A DNA stretch of 64,000 nt from Palsa-744 sp963734815 (GTDB lineage Bacteria; Actinomycetota; Thermoleophilia; Solirubrobacterales; Solirubrobacteraceae), in assembly GCA_963734815.1 (NCBI GenBank), contig CAVTIH010000002.1, positions 806,001 through 870,000 on the forward strand, written 5' to 3'. A program made the translations under genes and the position numbers. Position 1 is the stretch's first letter. Each line of letters begins with the position of its first letter. Below are positions 25,098 through 33,294 of this stretch, piece by piece. Below the pieces are notes generated by a model. The model was not told where the DNA came from, searched no databases, and worked only from the letters and a program-made list of their open reading frames with translations.

Positions 25098-26393
25098 TCA
25101 GGCAGCGGACACGTCTGGGCCCGCCTGCGCCCCCCGGTAGCCTTCGCCTTTCGGCCGCGGGCGCCCGCCCGGAAACGCGAGGCGCAGGATCGTGCGGTGC
25201 ACGGTGCCGAGCTGGCGGTGGAAGGGCCCGCTGTTGTACGGCAGGTCGTAGCGGCGGCAGATGTCGCGCACGCGCGGGGCGATCTCGGCGTAACGGCTGG
25301 AGGGCAGGTCGGGGAACAGGTGGTGCTCGACCTGGAAGCCGAGGTTGCCGCTGACGAAGTGAAACAGCTGCCTGCCCTCGATGTTGGCGGAGCCGAGCAG
25401 CTGGCGCACATACCACGCGCCACGGTTCTCCTCGGCGACCTCCTGCTCGCCGAAGGTGTAGGTCTGGTCGGGGAAGTGCCCGCAGAAGATGATCGAGTGG
25501 GCCCACACGTTGCGCACGATGTTGGAGGTGAAGTTGGCGGTGAGCGTCGACTTGAAGGTGCGCGCGGCCGCACGCCGGCGGGACGACCCCGCCGAGCCGC
25601 GCGGGGGGAGCGCAGCCGGACGCCGGCCGGGCCGCGCCACCGAACCCCGGCCGGACGACGCCGCCGAGGCCGCCGCCGAGAGTAGCGGGAAGGCGATGTA
25701 GTCCTTGACGGCCTGCCGCCGCGCCTTCAGCCCGATCGCCCGCAGCTCGGCGAGCGCCTTCGCCTTGGGCTTCTCGCCCTTGCGGATCGCCTCGAAGTTG
25801 AGGTCGTGCAGCGCCACGCCCCACTCGAAGAAGCCCATCAGCAGCAGGTTGTACAGCGGCTGCAGCAGGTACACCGGATGCCAGGGCTGGTGGGGGTCGA
25901 TGCGCATGATCTCATACCCCAAATCGCGGTCCTTGCCGCGGATGTTGGTGAACGTGTGATGCTCGTAGTTGTGTGAGTGCCGCCACGCGTCGGCCGGCGA
26001 AGCGGTGTCCCAGTCCCAGTTCTGGGAGTTGATGTCCGGGTCGTTCATCCAGTCCCACTGCCCGTGCATGACGTTGTGCCCGATCTCCATGTTCTCGAGG
26101 ATCTTCGCCAGCGACAGCGCGGCCGTGCCGGCCAGCCACAGCGGCCGTTTGTCCGAGCGCAGCAGCAGCAGCCGCGCGGCGATCACGAGCTGGCGGTGGA
26201 AGCGGATCGTCGAGCGGATGTAGCGCGCGTCACGCTCGCCGAGATCGGCGTAGACCTCCTCGTGGAGCGCGTCGAGCTCGCGGCCGAGCTGCTCGAGCTG
26301 CTCGGGGGTGAGGCGGTGCAGCGGGTTCTGGGGCTCCTCGAAAGATGGGGCCGCGGGGGGCGGCACCGGCGGGCGCTCAATGGTGGCGGACAT
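25098..26393 (-). CDS. Fatty acid desaturase (membrane di-iron)
   Basis: This 431-residue desaturase contains the histidine boxes HNVMHGQWDW, WRHSHNYEHHTF and GFQVEHHLFPD, which bind the two iron atoms. It introduces a double bond into an acyl chain, using electrons from the reductase gene directly upstream. Start ATG 26393 has GGAGG eight bases before it. Between FPLLSAAAS and FKSTLTANF there is an Arg/Pro/Ser/Ala-rich stretch of about 40 residues where homologues have a short hydrophobic link; it is encoded by a very GC-rich insertion (about 25565-25685). The reading frame stays open. Confidence 0.9.
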   Translation of the reverse strand: MSATIERPPVPPPAAPSFEEPQNPLHRLTPEQLEQLGRELDALHEEVYADLGERDARYIRSTIRFHRQLVIAARLLLLRSDKRPLWLAGTAALSLAKILENMEIGHNVMHGQWDWMNDPDINSQNWDWDTASPADAWRHSHNYEHHTFTNIRGKDRDLGYEIMRIDPHQPWHPVYLLQPLYNLLLMGFFEWGVALHDLNFEAIRKGEKPKAKALAELRAIGLKARRQAVKDYIAFPLLSAAASAASSGRGSVARPGRRPAALPPRGSAGSSRRRAAARTFKSTLTANFTSNIVRNVWAHSIIFCGHFPDQTYTFGEQEVAEENRGAWYVRQLLGSANIEGRQLFHFVSGNLGFQVEHHLFPDLPSSRYAEIAPRVRDICRRYDLPYNSGPFHRQLGTVHRTILRLAFPGGRPRPKGEGYRGAQAGPDVSAA

Positions 26394-26469
26394 CGATACC
26401 TCCGTCAAGTTGGGTGTCAGTAGTGCCCGTCCTGGAGACGAGCACCCGTGAGTGGGCGAGTTGGGGTGG

Positions 26470-26520
26470 CGGGCATACGTATGTACTTTTCAGACCCAAA
26501 TCCTTCATTTTGTAAAGTGG
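26470..26520 (-). repeat. AT-rich palindromic dispersed element, copy B
   Basis: Core CTTTACAAAATGAAG on the minus strand (26503-26517), followed by GGATTTGGGTCTGAAAAG and ACATACGTATGCC. The flank matches copy C at 29.7 kb at most positions. Confidence 0.7.
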
Positions 26521-26521
26521 G

Positions 26522-26575
26522 TCGGCGCGGTCGGATGCTTTGTTTTGGGTCTCAAACCCTTCATTTTGTGAAGTG
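26522..26575 (-). repeat. AT-rich palindromic dispersed element, copy A
   Basis: Core CTTCACAAAATGAAG on the minus strand (26559-26573), a 5-bp inverted repeat around AAAAT-like bases, followed by GGTTTGAGACCCAAAAC. It sits 42 bases from copy B in the same orientation. Confidence 0.7.
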
Positions 26576-26653
26576 TTATGTGTGCTTTTGGATGACATCT
26601 ACCCCAGCCCCGCCCACCCGATTTTTGCCCCTCCCGGTTGGCCCTCGACTTTC

Positions 26654-26701
26654 TCGGACGACTCCTTCTCAAACCTGTCGGACGACTCCCCCTCAAACCT
26701 G
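26654..26701. repeat. 24-bp tandem duplication
   Basis: Units 26654-26677 and 26678-26701 abut and differ at two bases (TT against CC). They lie just after the reductase stop on its transcript. Confidence 0.85.
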
Positions 26702-26726
26702 CGCAGTTCGATATTGAGTCGACTTC

Positions 26727-27875
26727 TCACAGCTCAATCTCAACCGCGCCCTCGGGCGCGTTGACGCAGGTCTGCACGAGCTCGCCGGGCTGACCGTGCA
26801 CGCGGCCGGTGCGCAGGTCGCGCACCTGCCCGCAGCGCAGCCGCCCGACGCAGCTATGGCAGATGCCCATGCGGCAACCGTGGGGCAGGGTGGCGCCAGC
26901 GCGCTCGCCCGCCACAAGGATCGGCTGCTCGCCATCGCTGTGCGCGCGGATGCCGCTGGCACAGAAGTCGATCTCGCCGCCCGCACCCCGCTGGGTGGGC
27001 GGGAATCCATTCATCTCGCCGGTGGCGGGCTGGAAGCGCTCGACGTGCATCCGCGCGGGATCGCCCTCGATGCGCCAGTGCTCGCCGAGCGTCTGCAACA
27101 GGCCGGCGGGACCGCACACGAACGCCTCGCGCTCGCGCCAATCGGGGCACAGCGCATCGAGCTCCGCCGGCGCCAAGCGGCCATGGGCACCGGTGAGCCG
27201 CTCATGCAACCGGTAGCCGGGGTGGCGCGCGTGCAGCCCGTGCAACTCGCGGCGGAAGATCACATCCGGTGCGTCGCGGGCGCAGTGAATGTGCACCACG
27301 TCGTGCAGCGCGCCGTCGCGCGCGAGACCGCCGCCCCGCGGCGCACCGCCATTCCGCGCAAGGCTACGCAGCATGCTCATGATCGGCGTGATTCCACTGC
27401 CGGCGCTGACGAACAACAGCCGCGCAGGCAGCGGGGAGGGCAGCACGAAGGTGCCTTCCACTCCGCCGAGGCGCACGATCGCCCCGGGGCGCACGCGACT
27501 GAAGAGGTAGGGCGACACCTTCCCGCCCGCCAGCAGCTTCGGCGTGATCGCGATGCGCCCGTCGCGACGGCCCGGATCGGAGGTGAGCGAGTAGGCGCGC
27601 CAGTGATGCACGCCATCCACCTCGATCCCCAACCGCAGATACTGCCCGGGCAGGTGCCCCGGCCACTCCCAGCCGGGCTTGATCGACACGCTCACCGCCG
27701 TCGCACTCTCGCGGTGCACGCCCTCCACCCTTCCGCGCAGCTCGCGCGTGGACCACAGCGGGTTGACCAGCTCCAGGTAATCGTCGGGCGCCAGTGGCGA
27801 GGTGAAGGAGCCGATCAGACGCAGCGCGCGGCGACGCACCGGCGCCACAGGGGGGACAGCGCCACGTTCAGCCAT
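26727..27875 (-). CDS. Ferredoxin-type reductase: FAD/NAD(P)H domain plus 2Fe-2S domain
   Basis: This 382-residue electron-transfer protein has an FAD-binding barrel with WRAYSLTSDPG, an NAD(P)H domain with LFVSAGSGITPIMSML and AFVCGPAGLL, and a C-terminal plant-type 2Fe-2S domain with HGCRMGICHSCVGRL and VQTCVNAPEG. It would pass electrons from NAD(P)H to the desaturase encoded just downstream, as in mycobacterial desaturase pairs. The order on the minus strand is reductase then desaturase, 333 bases apart, and the MerR regulator is divergent. Start ATG 27875 is tentative because no strong ribosome-binding site precedes it. Confidence 0.9.
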   Translation of the reverse strand: MAERGAVPPVAPVRRRALRLIGSFTSPLAPDDYLELVNPLWSTRELRGRVEGVHRESATAVSVSIKPGWEWPGHLPGQYLRLGIEVDGVHHWRAYSLTSDPGRRDGRIAITPKLLAGGKVSPYLFSRVRPGAIVRLGGVEGTFVLPSPLPARLLFVSAGSGITPIMSMLRSLARNGGAPRGGGLARDGALHDVVHIHCARDAPDVIFRRELHGLHARHPGYRLHERLTGAHGRLAPAELDALCPDWREREAFVCGPAGLLQTLGEHWRIEGDPARMHVERFQPATGEMNGFPPTQRGAGGEIDFCASGIRAHSDGEQPILVAGERAGATLPHGCRMGICHSCVGRLRCGQVRDLRTGRVHGQPGELVQTCVNAPEGAVEIEL

Positions 27876-27922
27876 GGCGGCGGGGAAGGGGAGATGAGGA
27901 TGGATGCATGATGACCTGAGTC

Positions 27923-27948
27923 GATGTTACCTCGTTTGAGGTTACATC
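27923..27948. promoter_or_regulatory. Operator: inverted repeat in the divergent merR / reductase promoter
   Basis: GATGTTACCTC and GAGGTTACATC form an 11-bp inverted repeat with one mismatch and a 4-base centre. It ends five bases before a TAGTAT -10 box of the regulator, so a bound protein would control at least the regulator gene and probably the reductase-desaturase unit. Confidence 0.7.
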
Positions 27949-27953
27949 AAACA

Positions 27954-27959
27954 TAGTAT
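27954..27959 (+). promoter_or_regulatory. Probable -10 box (TAGTAT) of the MerR-family gene
   Basis: TAGTAT lies 12 bases before ATG 27972 and directly after the operator. Confidence 0.45.
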
Positions 27960-27971
27960 CCTTGCATTGAG

Positions 27972-28907
27972 ATGGCGAGTGTGAGGAGCGACACGCAGAC
28001 TGGTACCCGCAAAAGCCGCCGACGAAAAGCGGGGGCAGGCGCACGGGCGAGCACCCGCGAGCGGGCCGGGGGAGCCATCGCGAGTGCAACGCGCGCGACG
28101 CCGGGGGGCAGGGCAGGCGAAGGCTCGGAGGACGGTAATCGCAAGGTGGCCAACCCAAGCGCCCACGCGGAGACCTCCCCGGCCGACCTCACGATCGAGC
28201 AGCTGGCCGCGGAAGTGGGGATGTCGGTGCGCAACATCCGCAACCACCACTCGCGCGGTCTGCTGCCCGCTCCCGAGGTGCGCGCGCGTGTGGGCTACTA
28301 CGGCCCCGACCACGTGGCGCGGCTGAAGCTGGTGCTCGACATGCAGGCCGACGGCTTCAACCTCGCCGCGATCGAGCGCCTGCTGAGCGCCTCGGGCGGC
28401 TCGGCAGGGCGCCTGCTGGGGCTGCGCAACGCGATGACGGCGCCGTTTGAGAGCGAGACCCCGGAGGTCATCACCGTCGAGGAGCTGCTCCAGCGCTTCG
28501 GCGAAGTGGACGTCAAGGACGTCGAGCGGATCCGCAAGCTCGGGCTGCTGATCCCCCTCGGCGACGATCGCTTCGAGGTGCCCAGCCCGGCGCTGATGCA
28601 GGCGGCCGAGGAGGTCACCGCGCTCGGCATCCCCCTGCACGCGGCGCTCGCACTGGTCGAGCGCCTCAGCCGCGACTGCGAGTCGATCTCGCGCGCGTTC
28701 GTGAAGCTCTACCTGAAGGAGCTGTGGGAGCCGTTCACCGCCGCCGGCCAGCCCGAGGAGCGCTGGGACGAGATGATCGAGGCGATCCGCACGCTGCGCG
28801 GCATCGCCTCAGAGGCGCTGCTCGGAATGTTCAAGCTGCGCATGACCGCCCAGGTCGAGGCCGCCTCGGGCAAGCTGCTGGAGCATCAGGTGAAACGCTC
28901 GCACTGA
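27972..28907 (+). CDS. MerR-family transcriptional regulator
   Basis: This 311-residue protein has a long basic, disordered N-terminus (RKSRRRKAGAGARASTRERAGG) and then a MerR winged helix (LTIEQLAAEVGMSVRNIRNHHSRGLLPAPEVRARVGYYG, followed by LKLVLDMQADGFNLAAIERLL). The C-terminal helical part (ITVEELLQRFGEVD, YLKELWEPF) would hold the effector-binding region. It is divergent from the desaturase electron-transfer genes, with a clear inverted repeat between, so it probably regulates fatty-acid desaturation. The inducing signal is unknown; cysteines are almost absent outside DCES. Confidence 0.85.
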   Translation: MASVRSDTQTGTRKSRRRKAGAGARASTRERAGGAIASATRATPGGRAGEGSEDGNRKVANPSAHAETSPADLTIEQLAAEVGMSVRNIRNHHSRGLLPAPEVRARVGYYGPDHVARLKLVLDMQADGFNLAAIERLLSASGGSAGRLLGLRNAMTAPFESETPEVITVEELLQRFGEVDVKDVERIRKLGLLIPLGDDRFEVPSPALMQAAEEVTALGIPLHAALALVERLSRDCESISRAFVKLYLKELWEPFTAAGQPEERWDEMIEAIRTLRGIASEALLGMFKLRMTAQVEAASGKLLEHQVKRSH

Positions 28908-28926
28908 GGCGCGCTCCGCGGCATCC

Positions 28927-29364
28927 TCAAGAGGGCTCGGCAATCCAATGAGTGCGAACGCCCAAAAGCTCGCCGAGGCGCTCAAAATGGCGATCGTGGT
29001 GGAGCACGTCCATACCCGCGTGCTGCGCGGCAACCACGACGGTCAGGTCGGTGAGCGGCAGACGGTGAGCGCCATGCGAGCCAAGATCGGCGAATTCCCG
29101 CATCGCCGATAGCACACCCCGCTGTACCGCCCGATCGACCGCGAGCTCACGCAGCCCCTCCAGCAGACGATCGACTGCTGCGATCGCGTCTGATCCACGC
29201 GCGTCGACGACCAACTCGTAGCGGACCGGCCAACACCACGCAACCTCGCCACGCTCCACGGCCGCAAGCAGCAGCTGCCGCGCCGATGAATCGCGCCGGG
29301 CAGCCATCCACGCCGAGGTATCGGCAACGACGGGCCCGCTCCCGTCCCAGAGATCGATGCTCAC
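28927..29364 (-). CDS. vapC: VapC-type PIN-domain toxin
   Basis: This 145-residue PIN nuclease has PVVADTSAWMAARRD (first Asp), VRYELVVDARG (Glu), LPLTDLTVVVAAQHAG (third acidic residue) and VLHHDRHFERLG (fourth). All four metal-binding positions are present, so it should be active against RNA. Its start ATG overlaps the antitoxin stop by four bases, the standard coupling in such operons. Confidence 0.85.
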   Translation of the reverse strand: MSIDLWDGSGPVVADTSAWMAARRDSSARQLLLAAVERGEVAWCWPVRYELVVDARGSDAIAAVDRLLEGLRELAVDRAVQRGVLSAMREFADLGSHGAHRLPLTDLTVVVAAQHAGMDVLHHDRHFERLGELLGVRTHWIAEPS

Positions 29365-29627
29365 GCGAGGTTGGTCGGTGCGTTCAAGCGATCGATCGCG
29401 TCCAGATCCAGATCAAACCCACCGTCGTCCATCGCGGCGAACAGCGCCTCAGCCGCTGCACGCCGATCGCGTCCAGCTTGCAGCTCCACATCCGCCCCAA
29501 CGACCGCCAGACGACGCACTAGAGTCGCATCGCCCTCGCACGTGCCGGTCGCCGCGCGCACGCGCGCCAACGCTTGCCCGAGATCCGGGTCGGCGGTTAC
29601 AGCAATCCGTGGATGCTTGCTCGGCAC
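29361..29627 (-). CDS. vapB: VapB-type antitoxin
   Basis: This 88-residue protein starts at GTG 29627 (PSKHPRIAVTADPDLGQALARVRAATG) and ends DLDLDAIDRLNAP, an acidic tail of the kind that binds PIN toxins. A TACACT box ends nine bases before this GTG; a longer start at 29657 is possible. It is the first gene of a toxin-antitoxin pair with the PIN gene downstream. Confidence 0.75.
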   Translation of the reverse strand: MPSKHPRIAVTADPDLGQALARVRAATGTCEGDATLVRRLAVVGADVELQAGRDRRAAAEALFAAMDDGGFDLDLDAIDRLNAPTNLA

Positions 29628-29636
29628 AACAGCCAA

Positions 29637-29642
29637 AGTGTA
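29637..29642 (-). promoter_or_regulatory. Probable -10 box (TACACT) of the vapBC operon
   Basis: On the minus strand TACACT lies nine bases before GTG 29627. Confidence 0.35.
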
Positions 29643-29710
29643 GCTCGCTGGAGTCACTCCCGAGGGCAGGCCTTCCTCCCCACCCTCACCACCTCCAACT
29701 CACTGACCCT

Positions 29711-29770
29711 CACTGCTTCACAAAATGAAGGGTTGGGGCCTGAAAGTAAACATATACGCCGCCGACCCGA
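29711..29770 (+). repeat. AT-rich palindromic dispersed element, copy C
   Basis: Core CTTCACAAAATGAAG at 29716-29730, followed by GGTTGGGGCCTGAAAG and AAACATATACGCC. It lies about 140 bases before the ECF sigma factor start and 3.2 kb from copies A and B. Confidence 0.7.
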
Positions 29771-29869
29771 CCATTTCATCTACCGAGGCGCCCGACCGCT
29801 CTCCCGCGTGCGGAAAGCTCACCCGCACGCGACCTGTAACGCTCGGTGACTCCCGGCCATTACACCTAT

Positions 29870-30505
29870 ATGAGTATGGAGCGGCGCGTCAGATTCGAGT
29901 TGCTGTACGACGAGCACGCGCCGGCGGTGAAGGCGTACGTGCTGCGCCGGGCCACGCCGGCGGTGGCGGACGATCTGGTAGCCGAGGTGTTCGTGGTGTG
30001 CTGGCGGCGCTTCGAGGAGATCCCCGCCGACCCGCTGCCGTGGCTGCTGGGCGTGGCACGGCGGGTGCTCAGCACCTACCGTCGCGGCGAGCGGCGCGGC
30101 GCGGCCTTGCGGCAGCGGTTGACCGACAACGCCGGCGCTCCCGAGGCGATTGGCGGCGGCGCCCCCACTTCGATGAGGACCGGTCGCGTCCGTTCGCAGG
30201 GCGCGCCGGGCGAGGGCATCTCCCCGTCAGCCTCCTTGGACGAAGGCGGCGGGGCCCTGCGCGAAGCGCTGGCGCGACTGAGCGAGTCCGACCGCGAGCT
30301 TTTGCTGCTGATCGCATGGGAGGGGCTGTCACCCGCCCAGGCCGCCACCGCGATGGGTGTGAGCGCGGCCACCGTGCGGGTGCGGCTGCACCGCGCCCGC
30401 CGGCGGCTGGCGCGCGCGCTTGTCCGCGGGGGGGGCAAGCGGAGCGAAGCGGACGCGGGGGGCGAAACGCTCCCATGTACACCACTGACTATGGAGGCAC
30501 CATGA
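29870..30505 (+). CDS. ECF RNA polymerase sigma factor
   Basis: This 211-residue sigma-70 family protein has region 2 (FELLYDEHAPAVKAYVLRR, VADDLVAEVFVVCWRRFEEI, WLLGVARRVLSTYRR) and region 4 (LARLSESDRELLLLIAWEGLSPAQAATAMGVSAATVRVRLHRARRRL). The linker between them is long, about 50 residues, and low in complexity. Start ATG 29870 fits best, with in-frame GTG 29846 as an alternative. The stop overlaps the next gene as ATGA, so both are co-translated. It is likely controlled by the membrane protein downstream. Confidence 0.88.
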   Translation: MSMERRVRFELLYDEHAPAVKAYVLRRATPAVADDLVAEVFVVCWRRFEEIPADPLPWLLGVARRVLSTYRRGERRGAALRQRLTDNAGAPEAIGGGAPTSMRTGRVRSQGAPGEGISPSASLDEGGGALREALARLSESDRELLLLIAWEGLSPAQAATAMGVSAATVRVRLHRARRRLARALVRGGGKRSEADAGGETLPCTPLTMEAP

Positions 30506-31530
30506 CCACCGCCGACAACACCATCGCCCTGCTGACCGCCGCCAACCCCGTCCCCGAGCTGCCGGCCGCCGAGCCGCCGGAGCGCCTGCGCAGGCTGATC
30601 GAGGCGGAGGGCCTGGCGGTGGGTGGGGAAGGCCACACGGTGGGTAGCGCGCGGCAGCGCACACCGACCAGCAGGCTGATGCGCCCGCTGGTGGCAGTGG
30701 GCGCGGCAATGCTGGTGGCCACGGTCGGCCTGCTCCTCTCCAACGGCGCCTCCAGCCCCGGCCTCAACATCGCCGCCGCCGCGTACGCAGCCACCTCGTC
30801 GGGGAGCGGCGTGCTGGAAGCGCGGTTCGTCGACAGCATGTTCCTGGCCCATGGACGAGTAGTCACATCACACCACCGCGAATGGATCGACGCGAGCACC
30901 GGGATGCGACGCGTACAGCGCACGCTGCCGTGGCTCGTCATCCGCCGGCACGCCGGTAGGCAGCCCGACGCAGTCTTCGAACTGGCCAGCTCCCCCGGCT
31001 GGCTTGAAACCTGGGACAGCACCGCGGGCAAGCTGAGCGCGATCCATCGCATCAGGTATCCCGCGGTCGTCCGCACCCCGGTCGGGGCTCCATACCCCGC
31101 GCCGCGTGGCGCGGCACAGGAACCTGCAGGCATCGCAACCTACCGCCGGCTCTACCGCGAACGGTCGCTCAGGCTGGTCGGCCGCGAGCGTCGGGACGGT
31201 CGCCTGCTGTGGAAGTTCGAAGGCGATGACGCATTCGCCTTCCACTCTTCCCACGCAAAGCCCGTGCCGATCATGGCGGTGGTGGTGCTGGTTGACCCGC
31301 GCACTTACCTGCCGGTCGTCCAGCGTATGGTCAACCTCCTACCCGGGCACCGGCGCCAGGTACAGCAGGAAAGCGATCTGCTCGGCTACCGGCACCTGCC
31401 GGGCGGCGCTTCGAGCGAAGCCCTCCTGAAGCTCACGGCGCAGCATCCGCGCGCGCACGTCGAGACGGAAAGCCCCACGACTCCCACACCTCCAGGCTCA
31501 TCACACTACATCCGCGAGCCCATGCCGTAA
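30502..31530 (+). CDS. Membrane protein coupled to the ECF sigma factor (candidate anti-sigma)
   Basis: This 342-residue protein has a cytoplasmic N-terminus of about 55 residues, one membrane helix (LVAVGAAMLVATVGLLLS) and a large extracytoplasmic domain with ARFVDSMFLAHGRVVTSHHREWIDAS and SDLLGYRHLPGG. The translational overlap with the sigma gene and the topology are those of an anti-sigma/sensor pair. No zinc-type anti-sigma motif is visible in the short cytoplasmic part. It could alternatively be a target gene of that sigma factor. Confidence 0.65.
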   Translation: MTTADNTIALLTAANPVPELPAAEPPERLRRLIEAEGLAVGGEGHTVGSARQRTPTSRLMRPLVAVGAAMLVATVGLLLSNGASSPGLNIAAAAYAATSSGSGVLEARFVDSMFLAHGRVVTSHHREWIDASTGMRRVQRTLPWLVIRRHAGRQPDAVFELASSPGWLETWDSTAGKLSAIHRIRYPAVVRTPVGAPYPAPRGAAQEPAGIATYRRLYRERSLRLVGRERRDGRLLWKFEGDDAFAFHSSHAKPVPIMAVVVLVDPRTYLPVVQRMVNLLPGHRRQVQQESDLLGYRHLPGGASSEALLKLTAQHPRAHVETESPTTPTPPGSSHYIREPMP

Positions 31531-31599
31531 CCGACCCGCGGTCCTCCCAACAGCTCACGGCCACGCGCGCCACGAGCGTTTGGCCGACTCGGGCAACGC

Positions 31600-33198
31600 T
31601 CACGAAACAGCGGCGACCGCGCGCCGCCCCGCGAGCGCCGCACCGTGACGGATCAGATCGGCGGCGCGCTCGGCGAGCGCGATCGTGGGGGCGTTGGTGT
31701 TGCCGCGGGGCACCGTCGGCATCACCGAGGCATCCACCACGCGCAATCCCTCCACCCCGCGCACGCGCAGGTCGGTGTCCACCACCGCCTCGGCGTCGGC
31801 GCCCATGCGGCAGGTGCCGACGGGGTGGTAGAGCGTGAACGTCTGCTGGCGGATGTGCGCGCGCATATCCGCGTCGGAGTCCGACGCGGGGATGTAGTGG
31901 GGGCGGGTGGTGTACGGAGCGAGCGCGGGCTGGCGGGCGATCTCGAGCGTCACGCGCATACCCTCCACCATCCTCGCCATGTCCGACTCCTCGGCGAGGT
32001 AGTTGTGCAGGATGTACGGCTTCGCGGTGGGGTCGGGCGTGAGCGGCAGCACATACCCGCGGGAGGCGGGCGTCAGCACGCAGGGCGCCAGACCGAAGCC
32101 GTGTTCGAGTACGGGCTCGTCGACGTACATCGCGGGCGCGGCGTGGAACTGGATGTCGGGCGCGTCGCGCGCGGCGGAGGAGCGGATGAAGCCTCCGGCC
32201 TCGGCGACGTTGGAGGTGAGCGGGCCGCGCCCTTCCCCCACGAACGCGGCGAGGTTGGCCTCCGTTAGCGGGTTGAGCAGCGACACCGGCTCGTCGTGCG
32301 CCCACGTGGCGCCCGCGGCGGGGTGGTCCTGGAGGTTCTGCCCGACGTGGCGCAGGTCCTGGACGACGGGGATCTGCAGCATGCTCAGCAGCTCGCCCGG
32401 GCCAACCCCGGAGAGCATCAGCAGGTGCGGTGAGTTGTAGGTGCCGGCGCACACGATCGTCTCGCGCGTGGCGCGCAACTCGTGCGGCTCCCCCAGCCGC
32501 GCGCCCTGCACGCCGACGGCGCGCTCGCCCTCGAACAGGATGCGGTGCACCTGCATGTAGGTCTCCACGGTGAGGTTGGGACGGGTCATCGCGGGGTGCA
32601 GGTAGGCGACCGCGGCGCTGCAGCGCCGGCCGTCGCGCTGGGTGCGCTGGTAGCGGCCAAACCCGTCCTGGGTGTCACCGTTGAAATCCTCGTTGGCGGG
32701 CAGCCCCGCCTGGGAGCAGGCCTCCAGGAAGGCATCGGTGATCGGGTTGGGCGCGCGGTCCTCGCTGACCGTCAGCGGCCCGCCGGCGCCGTGCAGAGCC
32801 GAGGCGCCGCGCTCGTTGTCCTCGGCGCGGATGAAGTAAGGGAGCAGGTCCTCCCAGCCCCACCCCGCGCAGCCCGCGTCGCGCCAGCCGTCGTAGTCGG
32901 CGCGGTTGCCGCGGATGTACACCATCGCGTTGGTCGACGACGACCCCCCGAGGGTCTTGCCGCGCGGCAGGTAGATGCGGCGGCGGTCGGCGTGCGGCTC
33001 GGCGGTGGTCGAGTAGTCCCAGTCGACCTGCGTGCGGAACAGCGCGGGGAAGGCGATCGGCACGTGGATGTTCTCGATCGCGTCGGGCGGCCCCGCCTCG
33101 ATCAGCGCCACACTCACGTCGGGATCCTCGCTGAGACGCGCCGCCAGCACGCATCCGGCGGATCCCGCGCCCACGATCACGTAGTCGTACTCGCCCAT
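31600..33198 (-). CDS. GMC-family FAD-dependent oxidoreductase (choline-dehydrogenase-like)
   Basis: This 532-residue flavoprotein begins YDYVIVGAGSAGCVLAARLSED (FAD GxGxxG), then YLPRGKTLGGSSSTNAMVYIRGN (GMC signature 1), TIVCAGTYNSPHLLMLSGVGP (signature 2), the catalytic His in LYHPVGTCRMG and SVMPTVPRGNTNAPTIA at the C-terminus. It oxidises an alcohol to an aldehyde; which alcohol is not evident, since no betaine-aldehyde dehydrogenase or transporter is near. Start ATG 33198 has GAGGGAGG upstream. Confidence 0.92.
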   Translation of the reverse strand: MGEYDYVIVGAGSAGCVLAARLSEDPDVSVALIEAGPPDAIENIHVPIAFPALFRTQVDWDYSTTAEPHADRRRIYLPRGKTLGGSSSTNAMVYIRGNRADYDGWRDAGCAGWGWEDLLPYFIRAEDNERGASALHGAGGPLTVSEDRAPNPITDAFLEACSQAGLPANEDFNGDTQDGFGRYQRTQRDGRRCSAAVAYLHPAMTRPNLTVETYMQVHRILFEGERAVGVQGARLGEPHELRATRETIVCAGTYNSPHLLMLSGVGPGELLSMLQIPVVQDLRHVGQNLQDHPAAGATWAHDEPVSLLNPLTEANLAAFVGEGRGPLTSNVAEAGGFIRSSAARDAPDIQFHAAPAMYVDEPVLEHGFGLAPCVLTPASRGYVLPLTPDPTAKPYILHNYLAEESDMARMVEGMRVTLEIARQPALAPYTTRPHYIPASDSDADMRAHIRQQTFTLYHPVGTCRMGADAEAVVDTDLRVRGVEGLRVVDASVMPTVPRGNTNAPTIALAERAADLIRHGAALAGRRAVAAVS

Positions 33199-33294
33199 TT
33201 CGCTGCCTCCCTCGTCGCCGCGCGCGGATGTTGCGCTTGTGCTCAATGGTACTCCTCCACTTGAGCCGATCCCACGGCCTGCCGATGGTCCGGC

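Larger units (their letters stand above)
26409..26726. other. Intergenic region between reductase and desaturase genes with repeats
   Basis: No gene was found. It holds two copies of an AT-rich palindromic dispersed element (26470-26575) and a 24-bp tandem duplication (26654-26701). It is the leader of the desaturase gene on the minus strand. Confidence 0.7.

Noticed and set aside
31433..32452. Minus-strand frame inside the GMC oxidoreductase gene
   Set aside because: It is another frame of the GMC gene, whose motifs are all in the frame at 31600-33198.
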